A stretch of DNA of 64,000 nucleotides from Hepsetus odoe (taxonomy: Eukaryota > Chordata > Actinopteri > Characiformes > Hepsetidae), in assembly GCA_017165825.1 (NCBI GenBank), contig CM029369.1, forward strand, positions 20,168,555 through 20,232,554. Reading direction: 5' to 3'. The position numbers and the translations under genes were made by a program. This document shows, piece after piece, positions 1 through 10,692 of the stretch (position 1 is its first letter; every line of letters begins with the position of its first letter). The notes below the pieces were generated by a model. The model did not search any database and was not told the origin of the DNA. It saw nothing but the letters and a program-made list of their open reading frames with translations.

Positions 1-689
1 ACACACTTGGTTAGTTATATGTGTTCTTAAGCACTGAGCAGCCACCCGAACGTGGGGTCAGACTCCCAAAAGTGTGGAAATTGTTGTGAGAGAGACATTA
101 ATGTAAAATTATTAATGTTGGGGAAAAAGAAAAGAAAAACATTTTTAAAATTATATGTATATATATATATATATCTTCTTCTTCTTCTTCTTTTCCATAC
201 GTCAATGTTGTTGTTGTTGATTTTGGCATGTTGTTGTGTTTTTTTGTTTTGTTAAGATTCAAATCTTTTAATCTAGATTTTTATTTTTTAGGTCTCTTTT
301 TTCAGATGTAAAAGAAGACTGTTTCTAAATGCTTTACTAACTCTAAGCTGTCTTGGACTTTAAAGTAAGCTTCTGAGTTTAATTAGTGGAAATAAGGCCT
401 CCAATTTCTGTTCAAGAGAAAGAGAAGCTGTTGCTCGTATTTTGGGGGATTTGTGATTTTGTTCCAGTGGGGGTGAGGAGTGCTTTGTGTTGTTTTAAGC
501 TGAAAAACAGCACCATGATGGGACAAATAACTAATGACCTTTGGACCTGGTGTAAGAATAGCACTAAAGAACATCCTCGCGTCTGCTGAGCCCCTTGTTA
601 ACTGTTGTGCTGCTGAGGAGGCCAACCTGCCCTGCTGTGCCTTTCTCTGCCTGCAGTACCGTGTGTGGCCAAAGGGGGGCACTCTGACT
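1..689. other. Unique non-coding flank, AT-rich
   Basis: No gene is visible. The first 400 bases are T-rich, with the small TA and CTT runs listed separately. Bases 600-655 are pyrimidine-rich and end in ctgcctgcag, which resembles a 3' splice site, but no recognisable exon follows. Confidence 0.6.
152..192. repeat. (TA)n followed by (CTT)n microsatellite
   Basis: About eleven TA units run directly into about six CTT units. It is a short compound simple repeat with no sign of function. Confidence 0.9.
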
Positions 690-960
690 ATTCTGAAGAG
701 CTCCCGCTCTGCCGAGCCATTTCAGAGCCGCTCGCTACACTCGGCGTCCCGGCCTGCCGTTAGAGGAGGATGTAGGTTAATTTGAAGGCTGATTTAAAAG
801 ATTAATGTGCGGCGGCCTGCATAATAGATGGGCACGTTCAGTGCGACGCCATCACAACGCCGGGGCCGAGACTGGGCTCGTGTCACGTGACCGACGGCGA
901 GGCGCGTTCAAGCGCTCGTGAAGAGGCGCGTTCAGAAAGTTCAACACCCAGACCCCTCAC
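690..960. promoter_or_regulatory. CpG-rich island with CACGTG palindrome
   Basis: By eye there are more than 25 CpG dinucleotides in about 270 bases, in a window that is otherwise CpG-poor. The perfect palindrome gtcacgtgac (882-891) contains an E-box of the kind bound by bHLH-zipper factors such as USF and MITF/TFE. GCGCG pairs occur near 903 and 927. Such islands in vertebrates mark promoters or orphan regulatory islands. No TATA box or identifiable first exon is visible, so the role is inferred. A promoter of a non-coding transcript or a distant gene is possible. Confidence 0.5.
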
Positions 961-3299
961 TTTACACCTGTCCGAGCGTCACCAGGGCCTTCAGACTTTC
1001 CTTTGGGCCTGAAGGTCACCAGCGCGTCGCTGCTGTAGCTGCACTTGTTTTTATTTAAATCTCATTACAGCCCCGTGAAGGGAAAACTCCTCTTAACAGC
1101 CTTGAAAAGTGTCCAGGATGTTGTAATTAGATCTCAGCGCCTTCGGATTCAGAGCACGCTTCGCTTTGGTTAGAGGATGATTTGGCCCTTCCTGTGAAGT
1201 TTATTTGAGTTTTCTGTAGTCCACCTGGCAGAATGGGATCTAGCGCTGCTCTCACTCCTTTAAGGCCCTTAGATAATAAACAGAGCTTCACACAGCACCG
1301 AATTCACACCTTCCATTTACCTGCAGGAGTGAGGAGGCCGAGCGAGGCCTGCTGTCAGCCGGTTACTGCAGGTCCAGGTCCAGATGGATCTGCTTCAGCC
1401 AAGATGCTTTCCTTTCACAATAAATACTGCAGTTGAAGAATCATCCACAGCTGCTCAGAAAAAGCTCTTCATCCCAACCTTTGATTAACACGAGCAGTAA
1501 TTTCAGTGCTCTTTACTGTGAGAACAGTCACGCTACACCACACACCGTTCAGTCGCTTTAATGTGGGACGCCTAAACTCGAGTTAACTGTTGAAACTGTG
1601 GCTTAACACAAGGTGTGATTTCATGTGATCAGAGCCATTTTTATTACGTCCAATAAGGCCATAAAGGCATTTAAACACAGGCCTTCTACTGTCCCACATT
1701 ATGGATTAAACTGCACCGCTGTAGGCAAATTCACCCCATTTATGAGCTGCTCCAGCAAAGGCCTACTGAAGTGAGTCTGAAATCAGCAGGGTTTGATTGA
1801 ATAAGTGATAAGTGACTATATTGTTGCTCTCATGACACAAACTTTTATTGCCCTTATTGCTCTCTAAATCTGCTTTGTCCACATCTGAAAAAGTGGTACC
1901 CGCTCAAAAATGGTTTTAAACATTAGATTTTAACCAATAGATTTGGAGCATTGTGATAACTGAATATACATGTTAATATATAAATATATTAAGTCAGTTG
2001 AGAATGGCTGAATTAAAGTTTTTAGTATTTAAAAGTTGAAGCCATTTTTAGCTGCTTCTTGGTTTTGTCGTGTATAGATGTGCATATATATGTGATAACT
2101 TCTCTCTAAAACACTACATCCTCCAGTTTGGCTAAGCTTTAGTGACAAATCCAGGACACTTTCCAAACATTGGTCTTCATACTGGCAGTTTTCATTCACG
2201 TGTCAGACATAGGAAATGACCTCCCTAAAGCTACAGGGACAGAGACAGCACCATGAAGAGGACTGATGCTCTTAATGTTGGATCCTCATGACTTGTGAGC
2301 AAAGTGCATTTGGGTTGGCTCTGAACAGGCCATTTACAATCCTTACGGTTCTAGAAGAGCTCCTAACCACACTGAACAACAATGTCCAGCACGCTCTCAT
2401 ACGCTGATCATACCAGAGATCTGGAATAATTTTTTTCCTGCAAAACTTGTGATTCAGTCACTCTAATTGAGCTTTTGAACTTCTCAAAACTACAGCCCTT
2501 CAACAGAAAAAAAAAACCATCTTTTTAATCAATGTTTCATCTTTTTCTTCCAACCAACTGCTCCGTGGTGTAAACTTCCTTTGATGCACAAACCTACAGC
2601 CTGGGGGTGGATGTGATTGAGCCGAGCTGAGCCAGAGAGGCTGTGCAAGTGTTCCGTTGCAAGCACCTGAGCACTAACCGAGGGGGGCATGCAAACCGTG
2701 ACCACAAAATTCTTGTGAAAACAAAGGAATTATCTCACAGTGGGGATGTAGGGAATTACACAGTGAACAAAGCAGCTGTGCTCAAATGGTTGAGAGAGGA
2801 AAGAGGGAATGTTTAGGACAGCCCAGCATAATCAGTTGTCAGAACTATTGTCTGGATCTTGCTTCTGCTTCAGTTCCAGTTCTCTCTAAATGAATGGCAC
2901 AAAATTCAAATACACTGAATACTTTCCAGACATATTCACTTAAAAATGAAAGTGTCAAAAAGTTGTGCAGTGCAATAGCTGAACCACTTTGAGCAGATGG
3001 TTCTTTTAATATGAGTAAGTTTTTCCATGCAGTGAAAACATTCGGTTCAAGAGGATTTCCACTGAATTTCATTTTAACCATTTTGGCCAAATTCAGTCTT
3101 TGCGACATAAATGCAGTTATTTAGAGTGTTTAAATGTGAACTTATCTGTTGAGAACTTGCCAACCTAGACTTCTTTACAGTGGGGTAATTGGGAAATAGT
3201 GATATAATGGAAATATAGCCACATAGCAGGTCTTTCTGAGTTTATGTGTAAAGCTGATAATGGTGAAGAAGCAATACATCTTCAAAAATATGTTTTCTT
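961..3299. other. Unique non-coding DNA
   Basis: No gene, transposon or tandem array was recognised. CpG density is still raised to about 1050, then the DNA becomes ordinary AT-rich teleost sequence. ATG-initiated open frames here are under 100 codons and match nothing I recognise. Confidence 0.6.
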
Positions 3300-3572
3300 T
3301 GGGTGCTACTTTCGGGGAAGCGGTGGCCTAGTGGTTATGGTATTGGCCACATGATCGGCGGATCGGGGGTTCGAACCCCTTCCCGATGGGTTGCCCTGAG
3401 GTACCCTTGAGCAAGGTGCCGTCCCCGTCCCGCTCCTCCCTGCGATGGGCTGGCGACCTGTCCAGGGTGCGTCCCCCGTCCTCGCCCTGTGTGCACTGGG
3501 TTGGACACCAGCACTCCCCCGCGACCCCGTTTGGGACAAGCGGCAGATAATGGATGGATGGGTGCTACTTTC
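3300..3572 (+). mobile_element. tRNA-derived SINE, type A, with target-site duplication
   Basis: A SINE of about 245 bp lies between direct repeats of tgggtgctactttc (3300-3313 and 3559-3572), a 14-bp perfect target-site duplication. The 5' end is tRNA-like: an A-box-like tggcctagtgg near 3325 and a perfect B-box ggttcgaacc near 3369 form an internal RNA polymerase III promoter. A body containing gggttgccctgaggtaccc follows. The 3' part (ctggcgacctgtccaggg, then gcgaccccgtttgggacaag) ends in a ggatggatg repeat, the kind of tail shared with a partner LINE. The intact boxes and perfect duplication suggest fairly recent insertion. A closely related copy lies at 20399-20639. Confidence 0.92.
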
Positions 3573-4211
3573 AATAACCATTTGTTCTTTTACAAATGAT
3601 CTTTTAGCCCCAAATCTATTTATTAGAACTGTACTAAAGCTCACTCATACAGCAGTATATCCATAAACTGCACTTGAAACTGTATCACACAATTGCAAAA
3701 AAGGTATATTTAAAAAAAATAATTAAATAGGTATATTTTAGACACATGTTTCATGTGGAACTGCCCGCTGTTCTGAATAATTCCAATATGGGTAGTCTCT
3801 CTGGAACAATGCAGTTGATGTCAATCTGCTCTAAATGATTAATCTAAATATAAATCTTTTAACAGCCCCAATTGTTTGGGATTTTGGAGGATCCTTGTGA
3901 CAATAAAGTCAGCTGATTACTCACTCCCTTAATCAGATCCCTTTAAGTAGAGCTCCCACAGCCAGAAGTGTTCGTTCACCCTCTAGATTGCATGTGAACG
4001 GCAACAAACAGCTTGCTCAATTAATAAATTAAGTACGCTAAATATGGCTTACAGTCATGTTTCTTTAGAACTACTTAATGATAATCAACATCCTAACAAT
4101 TACATCTTTTACACTTTATACTTTTAATTATACATTGTACTTTACTGCCTGGCAAATTATAAGGAACCTTGGTCCCTGGTGGATTGTTCTCTTAAACATT
4201 TACAGTGCATA
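3573..4211. other. Unique AT-rich non-coding DNA
   Basis: Nothing recognisable beyond AT-rich sequence. No open frame longer than about 70 codons lies here. Confidence 0.6.
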
Positions 4212-4212
4212 A

Positions 4213-4248
<36 letters not shown>

Positions 4249-4316
4249 GAGAGAGAAAGTCTATTGTCGCTAAATGAACTAAATCCAGCAGTGATACACA
4301 CATAGATTCACACACA

Positions 4317-4369
<53 letters not shown>
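4212..4369. repeat. Mirrored (GT)n ... (CA)n microsatellite pair
   Basis: A GT run at 4212-4252 is followed after about 55 bases of ordinary sequence by a CA run at 4309-4369. Because CA is the complement of GT, the two arms can pair as an imperfect hairpin. Histidine/threonine-rich and cysteine/valine-rich reading frames here are artefacts of the repeat. Confidence 0.95.
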
Positions 4370-4370
<1 letters not shown>

Positions 4371-5900
4371 TCTCAACCTCACTAGAGTGGCATGTTTTAT
4401 TTATTGTAATGTTTTAGTGGGGGAAGATTCATTATCATAAAGGCCCCGAGACATTCCGCACAAAGAGCAAAAGCAGAGTTGCACTTTTTTTTTACCCATT
4501 CTGCCTAAAGAATGTGCAGGTGGAGCCCTGTGATCGAAGACTAACTGTGGCGACGTGACAGAAGTTGACAGTGTCAAAGAGCCGCTGTCTCTCGCACATA
4601 AACTGTCCCTGAAGCAGGCACTTACGGGGAGATGTAAAACACCGCAATCTCTTTTTCCACCAGCATTGTTTTTTAGTCCCATCAACCTGTTTTTAATATG
4701 CCACGTCGAGCCTGTCACAGGCCCCAGGCAGTAAACGGTCGATGACAAATGCTACTGTTGGCAAACCCACTGGAGGCTGACCATATTGTACCTGTGCTAG
4801 GCTCCTTTATGCTCTTTTTCAGTCAAGATTTCAAAGCAACAAGGAAAGCCCCTTTTCTAGTGTTGTCATCCGGCCTGGGTATCAGAGAAAGGGAAAAAAA
4901 GCCTGATGTGTGGGATTTGTGGCATAAAAACTCGATAGGAACTCTACCGAGGCCTTCTTTTCTATTCAATTATTTAGAGTTAAAGAGGCACCAGTATCAA
5001 CATCTTCTCTCTGAAGGCTCAATGCTCGGCAAGAATGAATAACATTTATACAGTAGCTTCGCCAAATAGCCGGAAATGGAAACAAACACCTCCAATTGGA
5101 TTCTTGGGCTTGTTCTGCATTCTCACACATGCTGGAAATGAAAAGCCCTCACACTGCACGTCGACATAACCCTCCTTACTAGGATGCATGGGTGTCTGTT
5201 GTAGGCAAATATGTCCTCTATTTGCTTCCATCCTCATCTCCTGGCTGTCTACCATTTCCAGAGGAGGTAGTGAAGGGAAAAAAAACACCCAAAATAAAAC
5301 CCTCCTCCACCCTGCCGCCATTTAATTTTATTAGAGCTTTAAAAAAGAGAAAACTTTCCCACATCCTACAGGCATGTCTTAACTCCTCGCACTTTGGCAC
5401 TTGATTGCATAAAAAGGTGTCACTGCTAAGCGCGGTGGTATTGCCTCTAATTATGTTGAACTCAAATAAATAAATTATTTGCTTTTCACCGGGCGAGGGT
5501 GACAGGTTTGCCAACAGCTTTGACAAATGGAAGAATCGCTTGCAAATGTGGCGCATGTACATAAAGTGTGGCGGCGGCGGAAAGAGAGCCGCAGACAGGG
5601 CGAGAGTTTGACAGCTGGGGTTTTTTCCCTCCTGTGTTAATAGTCTCAGCCCTCGGCACAGAATAAAGCTCCATTTGAGGAGTATAGGGCTCGAGCCGCT
5701 GTAAAAAAAAGAAAAAAAAAGCCTGATTGTGCCCAGGTTGATCTGGTATTCATTAGCCGTTATTGCCTGTGACCCCACCTGCTCGTCGGGCCTGTCACGA
5801 TTAGGCTTTTTGCTCCCACCATTTCAAGAGGCTGATCAGACGCTCCTACATGCTCATGGAAGCAGACACCAGACAGACAAATTACACCAAATCAGAGGTT
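4370..5900. promoter_or_regulatory. Candidate conserved non-coding (enhancer-like) block
   Basis: A long stretch of balanced-composition, low-repeat DNA contains many TAAT/ATTA homeodomain-type cores and few stop codons. A chance 186-codon minus-strand frame (5218-5778) has no recognisable domain and a composition not typical of protein. Texture of this kind is common in vertebrate developmental enhancers. The call is inference only, since conservation cannot be measured from one sequence. Confidence 0.3.
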
Positions 5901-7742
5901 TCAAAGGACCAAAGGCAAGTTGGCATCAGTTTGATGCATTCAAACAAGACCCGAAGAGTTTAGTATTATTATTATTTTGGCTTGGGCTAGTGCTGGGCAA
6001 TATCGCTTAATTAAATCACAGTTGTTATAAAGATTGTATAAAGATAAATAATAGTTCAAGCTTCCTGAATAGTGGTAAGGCAGACCAAGTAAAACTGTAA
6101 TATTTCTTATGTGTTGCACTGCCACACAAAAAGGGTTGGGGAACGTTATCAGATTTTTTGTTTGTACTGCGTATGTAATCAGTTTAGCGCATAGTAATCT
6201 GTTATATATATATATATATACATATAAAAGTCTGATCTGTAGCAGCCATGTATTCCTTTTCAAACATGGTTAATATCAAAAATAATCATCATATAAAAAT
6301 AAATTAGCTTACTGAAGTTCTTTTTGCTTTACACACAAATAATCTTTTTTTCTTTCATTTTGAAATAAAAAAGCATTTAAAAAAAACATCAAGTGATTAC
6401 ACTATTCAACAATTATTCCCTTTATTATCCCCATTAAGATGTCACAGTTACTGAATGTTTTGTAGCTGGTTTAAGTTATTTATTCCATGTAGGAGTGAAT
6501 CTATTGTAATTCTAATTACAGCATCATGTAATTGTAGGCATCTTTTTTTTTGACCTGGTAAGAAAATGAAGAAAAGACATCCCAAATGTTAGCAGCAGAG
6601 TGTTTTGTTGGGTCAGACTGATTTTATTTATTTTTCTCTCATTTCACAAAAGGGAAACTTCCACAGTATTTATAGAAATTTCCAGGAAGGAGACCTTCCA
6701 TTCATTCTTCCATTCCTCTGTATTTTGAGCTGTTCCTTCAGATCAGTCCTAAAGCCTCCATCAAATGACTCGCTATATAACTGTGTGCTCTTGATTACTG
6801 CGAGTGATGTTCATAAGGTGGAATTTAAACGCTACTGTTCTGACCTTTATTCTGTATAAAAAGCGCTCGTCATTCAAATACATCACAGACACTGAAGATC
6901 CTGTTATTTCAATACAGTGTAATGGCATAGATGATACATTGGTCAGCCCTAGCTCAGGCTTTGCACAAAAGAAGGCCTGGTGAGAATACAAGAGTGGAGT
7001 GATTATTAATTTTTTGCCACTAGCATAGAGGTGAAGTGCTGTTCTCAGTGGAGGATGCAGAAGCTTCAGGGCAGAGGGGGCTGAAGGTGGATCTCCAGCA
7101 AGCTCCAAAGGTCAGCCTAACACTGCACTGTGTGTGTTCATGCACTGGAGGCGTTGAGGATATCATAGGGCTTATCTTGTTGTTTTTTTCCCCCCTAAAG
7201 ATCATATTACGAGATATTTGTGAAGAAAACGTACCTGAGGACTTTTTTCTTAAAGGGCTTCACACTGCATACAGAAGCAGGTTCATGTAAGAGTTGTAAC
7301 CATTCAATAAGTGAGCTCATTAGCAGAAACGTGTAATTAGATCTTCATGATGGGGCATCGTTGGATGGGACATGCCCATTTATTTGCCAAATACAGGTGC
7401 TGCCAAAATGAGCTTAGTCCTGTGCTTACCCCTCCTTTTGAATGCATGTGCACACCCAGACTCATCCACACCGTGGCCTTGCGTGGAGAATATCCATCTG
7501 CTCCAAAAGTGTCACCTTGTGGCAGTGGAGCATCTGGTTTTGAAATGCGTTTTCCATTATTATTAAGTATTCACACTTACAAACGAACCCGGTTCACGCA
7601 TGAAGTCTTGCTCTATAAATTATAGATGCTGAAACAATTTCTAAAACATGTTCATTAAAGACAACACTTTCTTTAAAAAAAAAAAGAAAAAGGGGGGGGG
7701 GGTGAAGAACTCATAAATATTTCTAAAAAGCAAATCTCGACT
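5901..7742. other. Unique non-coding DNA with a small TA repeat
   Basis: A TA microsatellite lies at 6202-6222. A gtgctgggcaatatcg phrase near 5990 resembles the ends of degenerate fish DNA transposons but is too short to call. A poly-A/poly-G run lies at 7674-7702. No gene was seen. Confidence 0.55.
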
Positions 7743-7764
7743 CACACACACACACACACACACA
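7743..7764. repeat. (CA)n microsatellite
   Basis: Eleven CA units immediately before a CpG-rich stretch. Confidence 0.9.
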
Positions 7765-7819
7765 AAGACAGACTCCTTCCTCGACAACTCAAACATGTGA
7801 GAGGCATCACATCAGCTCT

Positions 7820-7915
7820 GACTTGCAGACATCCCGGCGACGCGCACTCACGCGCACCCTCACGTGCGCGCACGCTGGAGCGGCTGCGTCGTCTGCGGTG
7901 GTGACGCCTCTCTCC
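7820..7915. promoter_or_regulatory. Short CpG cluster with CACGTG E-box
   Basis: About 17 CpGs occur in about 90 bases, including repeated GCGC steps and CACGTG at 7861-7866 running into gcgcgcac. It is the second CpG cluster in the window to contain this E-box. It is too short for a classic CpG island. It could be a small promoter, an insulator-type site or an unmethylated enhancer core. Confidence 0.35.
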
Positions 7916-8089
7916 TGGAGAGGTGGTGGCTGTGCTGGAACGCTCCTGCTCGCTCTGGAAGTGATGTTTGTGTGGATGACACGCGTGATCCTTTAATCTC
8001 GGGCTCAGCTTGTTGAGCATCAAATTGAAATATCCTGAACAGATGTAAAAACACATGTGAGCCTCGGCGCGCAAGCTGCGCCGAGCTTT

Positions 8090-9060
8090 GTTTCATCTGC
8101 TGATGATGGGAGCCTTAAGGAGATCTTTTTAAAATTTCATCACTATTCAAAAGGATAATTAATACGTACCCCCAGGCTTTGATTATGCTCCGCACAGTGT
8201 GTTCGGCTGGTGTGGAGATAATGAGACGCTCATCAGGCGCTGCCAGTGCTCTCCAACAAACACGCTCACAGTTTGCATAAGATACTTAAGATTCTGAGAA
8301 GGTAGCGTTGGTAAGGTGCGCACGGTCCCACTCTAATTTGGATCACAATGAACCCAAAGCAGGCTGCTGATGTGCTACATGCGCTGGGGGTGCCAGGCTT
8401 CTGCATGGAGACCTCTGTCAGACAACAGGCAACAACATCAGTCCCCTCTTTCAGGTAGCATGCACACACCCCTCCCTTTCATTCTTGGGAGCTGTAGAGG
8501 AAGGTCTGGCGGGGTTGGGGGGTGCTGAGGTGATGAGGCCAGGGGAGGAGGAAGAGGAGGAGGAGGGATGGGATCAGACTGACAGGTGTCGAGGGGAGGA
8601 TTCTAATGAGCGCTGTCAATTGGAATGCTGCTTGGCAGACATTCTTCGCTGCCAGTGGTTTTCCTGTGGAAAAAAAAAGAGAAAGAAAAACCCTCACCCC
8701 CTGACCCTGTTGTTCCCTAAACAGCTGAGTTAGGGCCAATTACTGAGCCATTTTGCTCCACGCTACTGCACTCCGACTTTGGCCTGGCACAACAAAGTGG
8801 GCCACCCCTGCCGTGTGGAGGGTCTAAAGGTAGCGGTATGGAGCAGTGCATTGCATTTGTCCCAGGGGAAAAAGCAGCGAGCACGTGCAGCAGGTAATGA
8901 CACCATCTCACCCGAGTCGTTTCTGCAAACGAATAAGGAATGGGTTCATTCCAGATCACAGGAAGGCCCTTTGTTTGTCTGGGTCACGCCCACAGATGCC
9001 CACGTCTTCTTCCTTAATGACCTGGGGGAGAAGAAGACTCTAAATGTGTAAAAGATGACG
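8090..9060. promoter_or_regulatory. Candidate conserved non-coding block
   Basis: Mixed GC and AT sequence without transposons. It includes a TAAT-rich section (8120-8175, with ggataattaatacg) and a purine-rich run of GGA/GAA units at 8539-8568. Overlapping open frames on both strands are each under 95 codons and match no known protein. An enhancer is possible; the evidence is sequence texture alone. Confidence 0.28.
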
Positions 9061-9546
9061 ACTGGAAGACTTGGGCCTATACAGTGTGAATGACGAGGGA
9101 GTGTATAATGTTTTTGTACACCAAACTATGCAGTCTCCTACTGAGCCACTTTGTCAATATAAAGTCTAAATTGCAGGAGTATAAAAACAGGAGGTCTCAA
9201 GAGTAGAAGCATCAGTAGATAACCACACTCATGTTGTTCATGATATGAAAGAATGGAACTCCTCGATTCACTCAAACTGCTCCAAGCAAAAGCCAAGACA
9301 AATATTCCAATAGGAGACAAAACCACGATGCAGGCTTCAAACATTTGGCCCTTGATTCATCAGAAATAAAGCTTAGGATTCATGACCTAAATAGTAATAA
9401 TCAACAGCCTCTTATGACACGGAAGAAAGCGTTGCTAACTACGGTGAACTGAAACAGCAAGTCTGCCTTTGATTCAAGTTTTATTGGGAAAATGTTCTAC
9501 AAGTGGCAGACCTTTTCTAATAAACCAGCACTAACATAGTTACTTA
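9061..9546. other. Unique non-coding DNA
   Basis: No gene, repeat or motif cluster was recognised. Confidence 0.6.
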
Positions 9547-9811
9547 GGGGCAGTGGTGGCCCAGTGGTTAGGGAGTTGGCCCCAGGCTCTGATGGTCGTG
9601 GGGTTGAATCCCAGACCAGTGGGTTGCCCTGAGGTACCCTTAAGCAAGCTACAGTCACCATCACTGCTTCCTGGGCACTTTCAATAGCTGTCCCCTGCTG
9701 CACGTGTTTGTATGGGTTAAATGCAGAGACTGCAATTCCTTGTGGTTCAGTGTGTGCTGTGACAATGACTTGAAAGTTGTCACTTTCACTTCATTTAAAT
9801 AAAGTAAAAGA
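9547..9811 (+). mobile_element. tRNA-derived SINE, type B (head shared with type A)
   Basis: The head carries an A-box-like tggcccagtgg (near 9557) and a B-box-like ggttgaatcc (near 9602). The body phrase gtgggttgccctgaggtacc is the same as in the type A SINEs at 3314 and 20399. The 3' part differs: it contains gggttaaatgcagagac and ends in gtcactttcacttc plus an AT-rich tail, as in a widespread otophysan SINE group. No clear target-site duplication is visible, suggesting an older insertion. Confidence 0.85.
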
Positions 9812-10552
9812 AATTTGGCTCATCAGCTGTGATGTGAAGAAAAATCACTCTCAGCAAAGTGTCATCTCTAGGTTTCACACATTAATCTTACATAATTTTA
9901 GGAAACGTCCTACCATTTTGCATTTTACCATTTTACCATTTTTTACTTTGACCTTTTTAAGTATATAACAGATGACATATAAACCTAGAGTCAAGGATTA
10001 GGCTTAATCTCTGTGATGACGCAGCCCTATGCTGTGTGAAATGGATATGTGAAAACAAAGTTAATTGCATTTATTTAAATATAACACAGCCCTGTATACA
10101 CTGCACAGTGATGCAAATGACTGGGCACCCTGGTCATTAATTACTATTGTTTATTTATGGAATTTAACATACTGTTACCAAATTACACATGAGCAGCATT
10201 AAATAGAAATTCCAATCAAACTTTTGTGTTCAGTTGCATCTTCCATCATTTTTAAGCATGTAAAACATGTTTTAGTAATGAATGCATAAAATTCAAACTT
10301 TGTTTTTGCATGAGGAAGCAATCCAAAGTTCCAGGTTAACATACGTTGCATAAGAGAGTATGGATGGAATTTTGTCAGGTCCTTTCTTGTGGAAATCCGT
10401 GGCTAAAAAGAAAGAAAAATCAACCTCTCAGCATGGTGCCCAAACAATACAATAGGCACCTTTGTTTGGGTAAAAGATGGGCTAATTAATTCCTGTGGGT
10501 TAAAGAATGCACACAATAGTCAATCACCAGAGACTACAGCGAAAGCCTAACG
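9812..10552. other. Unique AT-rich non-coding DNA
   Basis: A short local repeat of ccattttac units occurs near 9910-9945. Otherwise nothing was recognised. Confidence 0.6.
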
Positions 10553-10556
10553 TGCA

Positions 10557-10603
<47 letters not shown>

Positions 10604-10605
10604 GC

Positions 10606-10656
<51 letters not shown>

Positions 10657-10692
10657 CACACACACACAAACAAACACACACAAACACACACT
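10553..10692. repeat. Interrupted (CA)n microsatellite with CG variants
   Basis: About 140 bases of CA units are interrupted by cgcacgcac, cgcacac and caaacaaac variants. The alternating purine-pyrimidine pattern with CG steps is compatible with Z-DNA. The 85-codon histidine/threonine frame across it is an artefact. Confidence 0.95.

Noticed and set aside
3314..3390. Functional tRNA gene
   Set aside because: A- and B-boxes are present, but they belong to a SINE: the sequence continues into the SINE body and tail and is flanked by target-site duplications.
3306..3644. 112-codon minus-strand frame
   Set aside because: It runs antisense through a SINE.
4401..4748. 115-codon minus-strand open frame as a gene
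   Set aside because: No family recognised, and the downstream side is microsatellite. More likely chance.
5218..5778. 186-codon minus-strand open frame as a gene
   Set aside because: No recognisable domain, composition not protein-like, overlapping frames on the other strand, and no start or splice context. Treated as chance in a stop-poor CNE-like block.
5985..6010. End of a non-autonomous hAT-like element (gctgggcaatatcg)
   Set aside because: The match is too short and has no partner terminus.
8846..8870. miR-92-like match (attgcatttgtccc)
   Set aside because: Seed-region mismatch and no complementary arm upstream.
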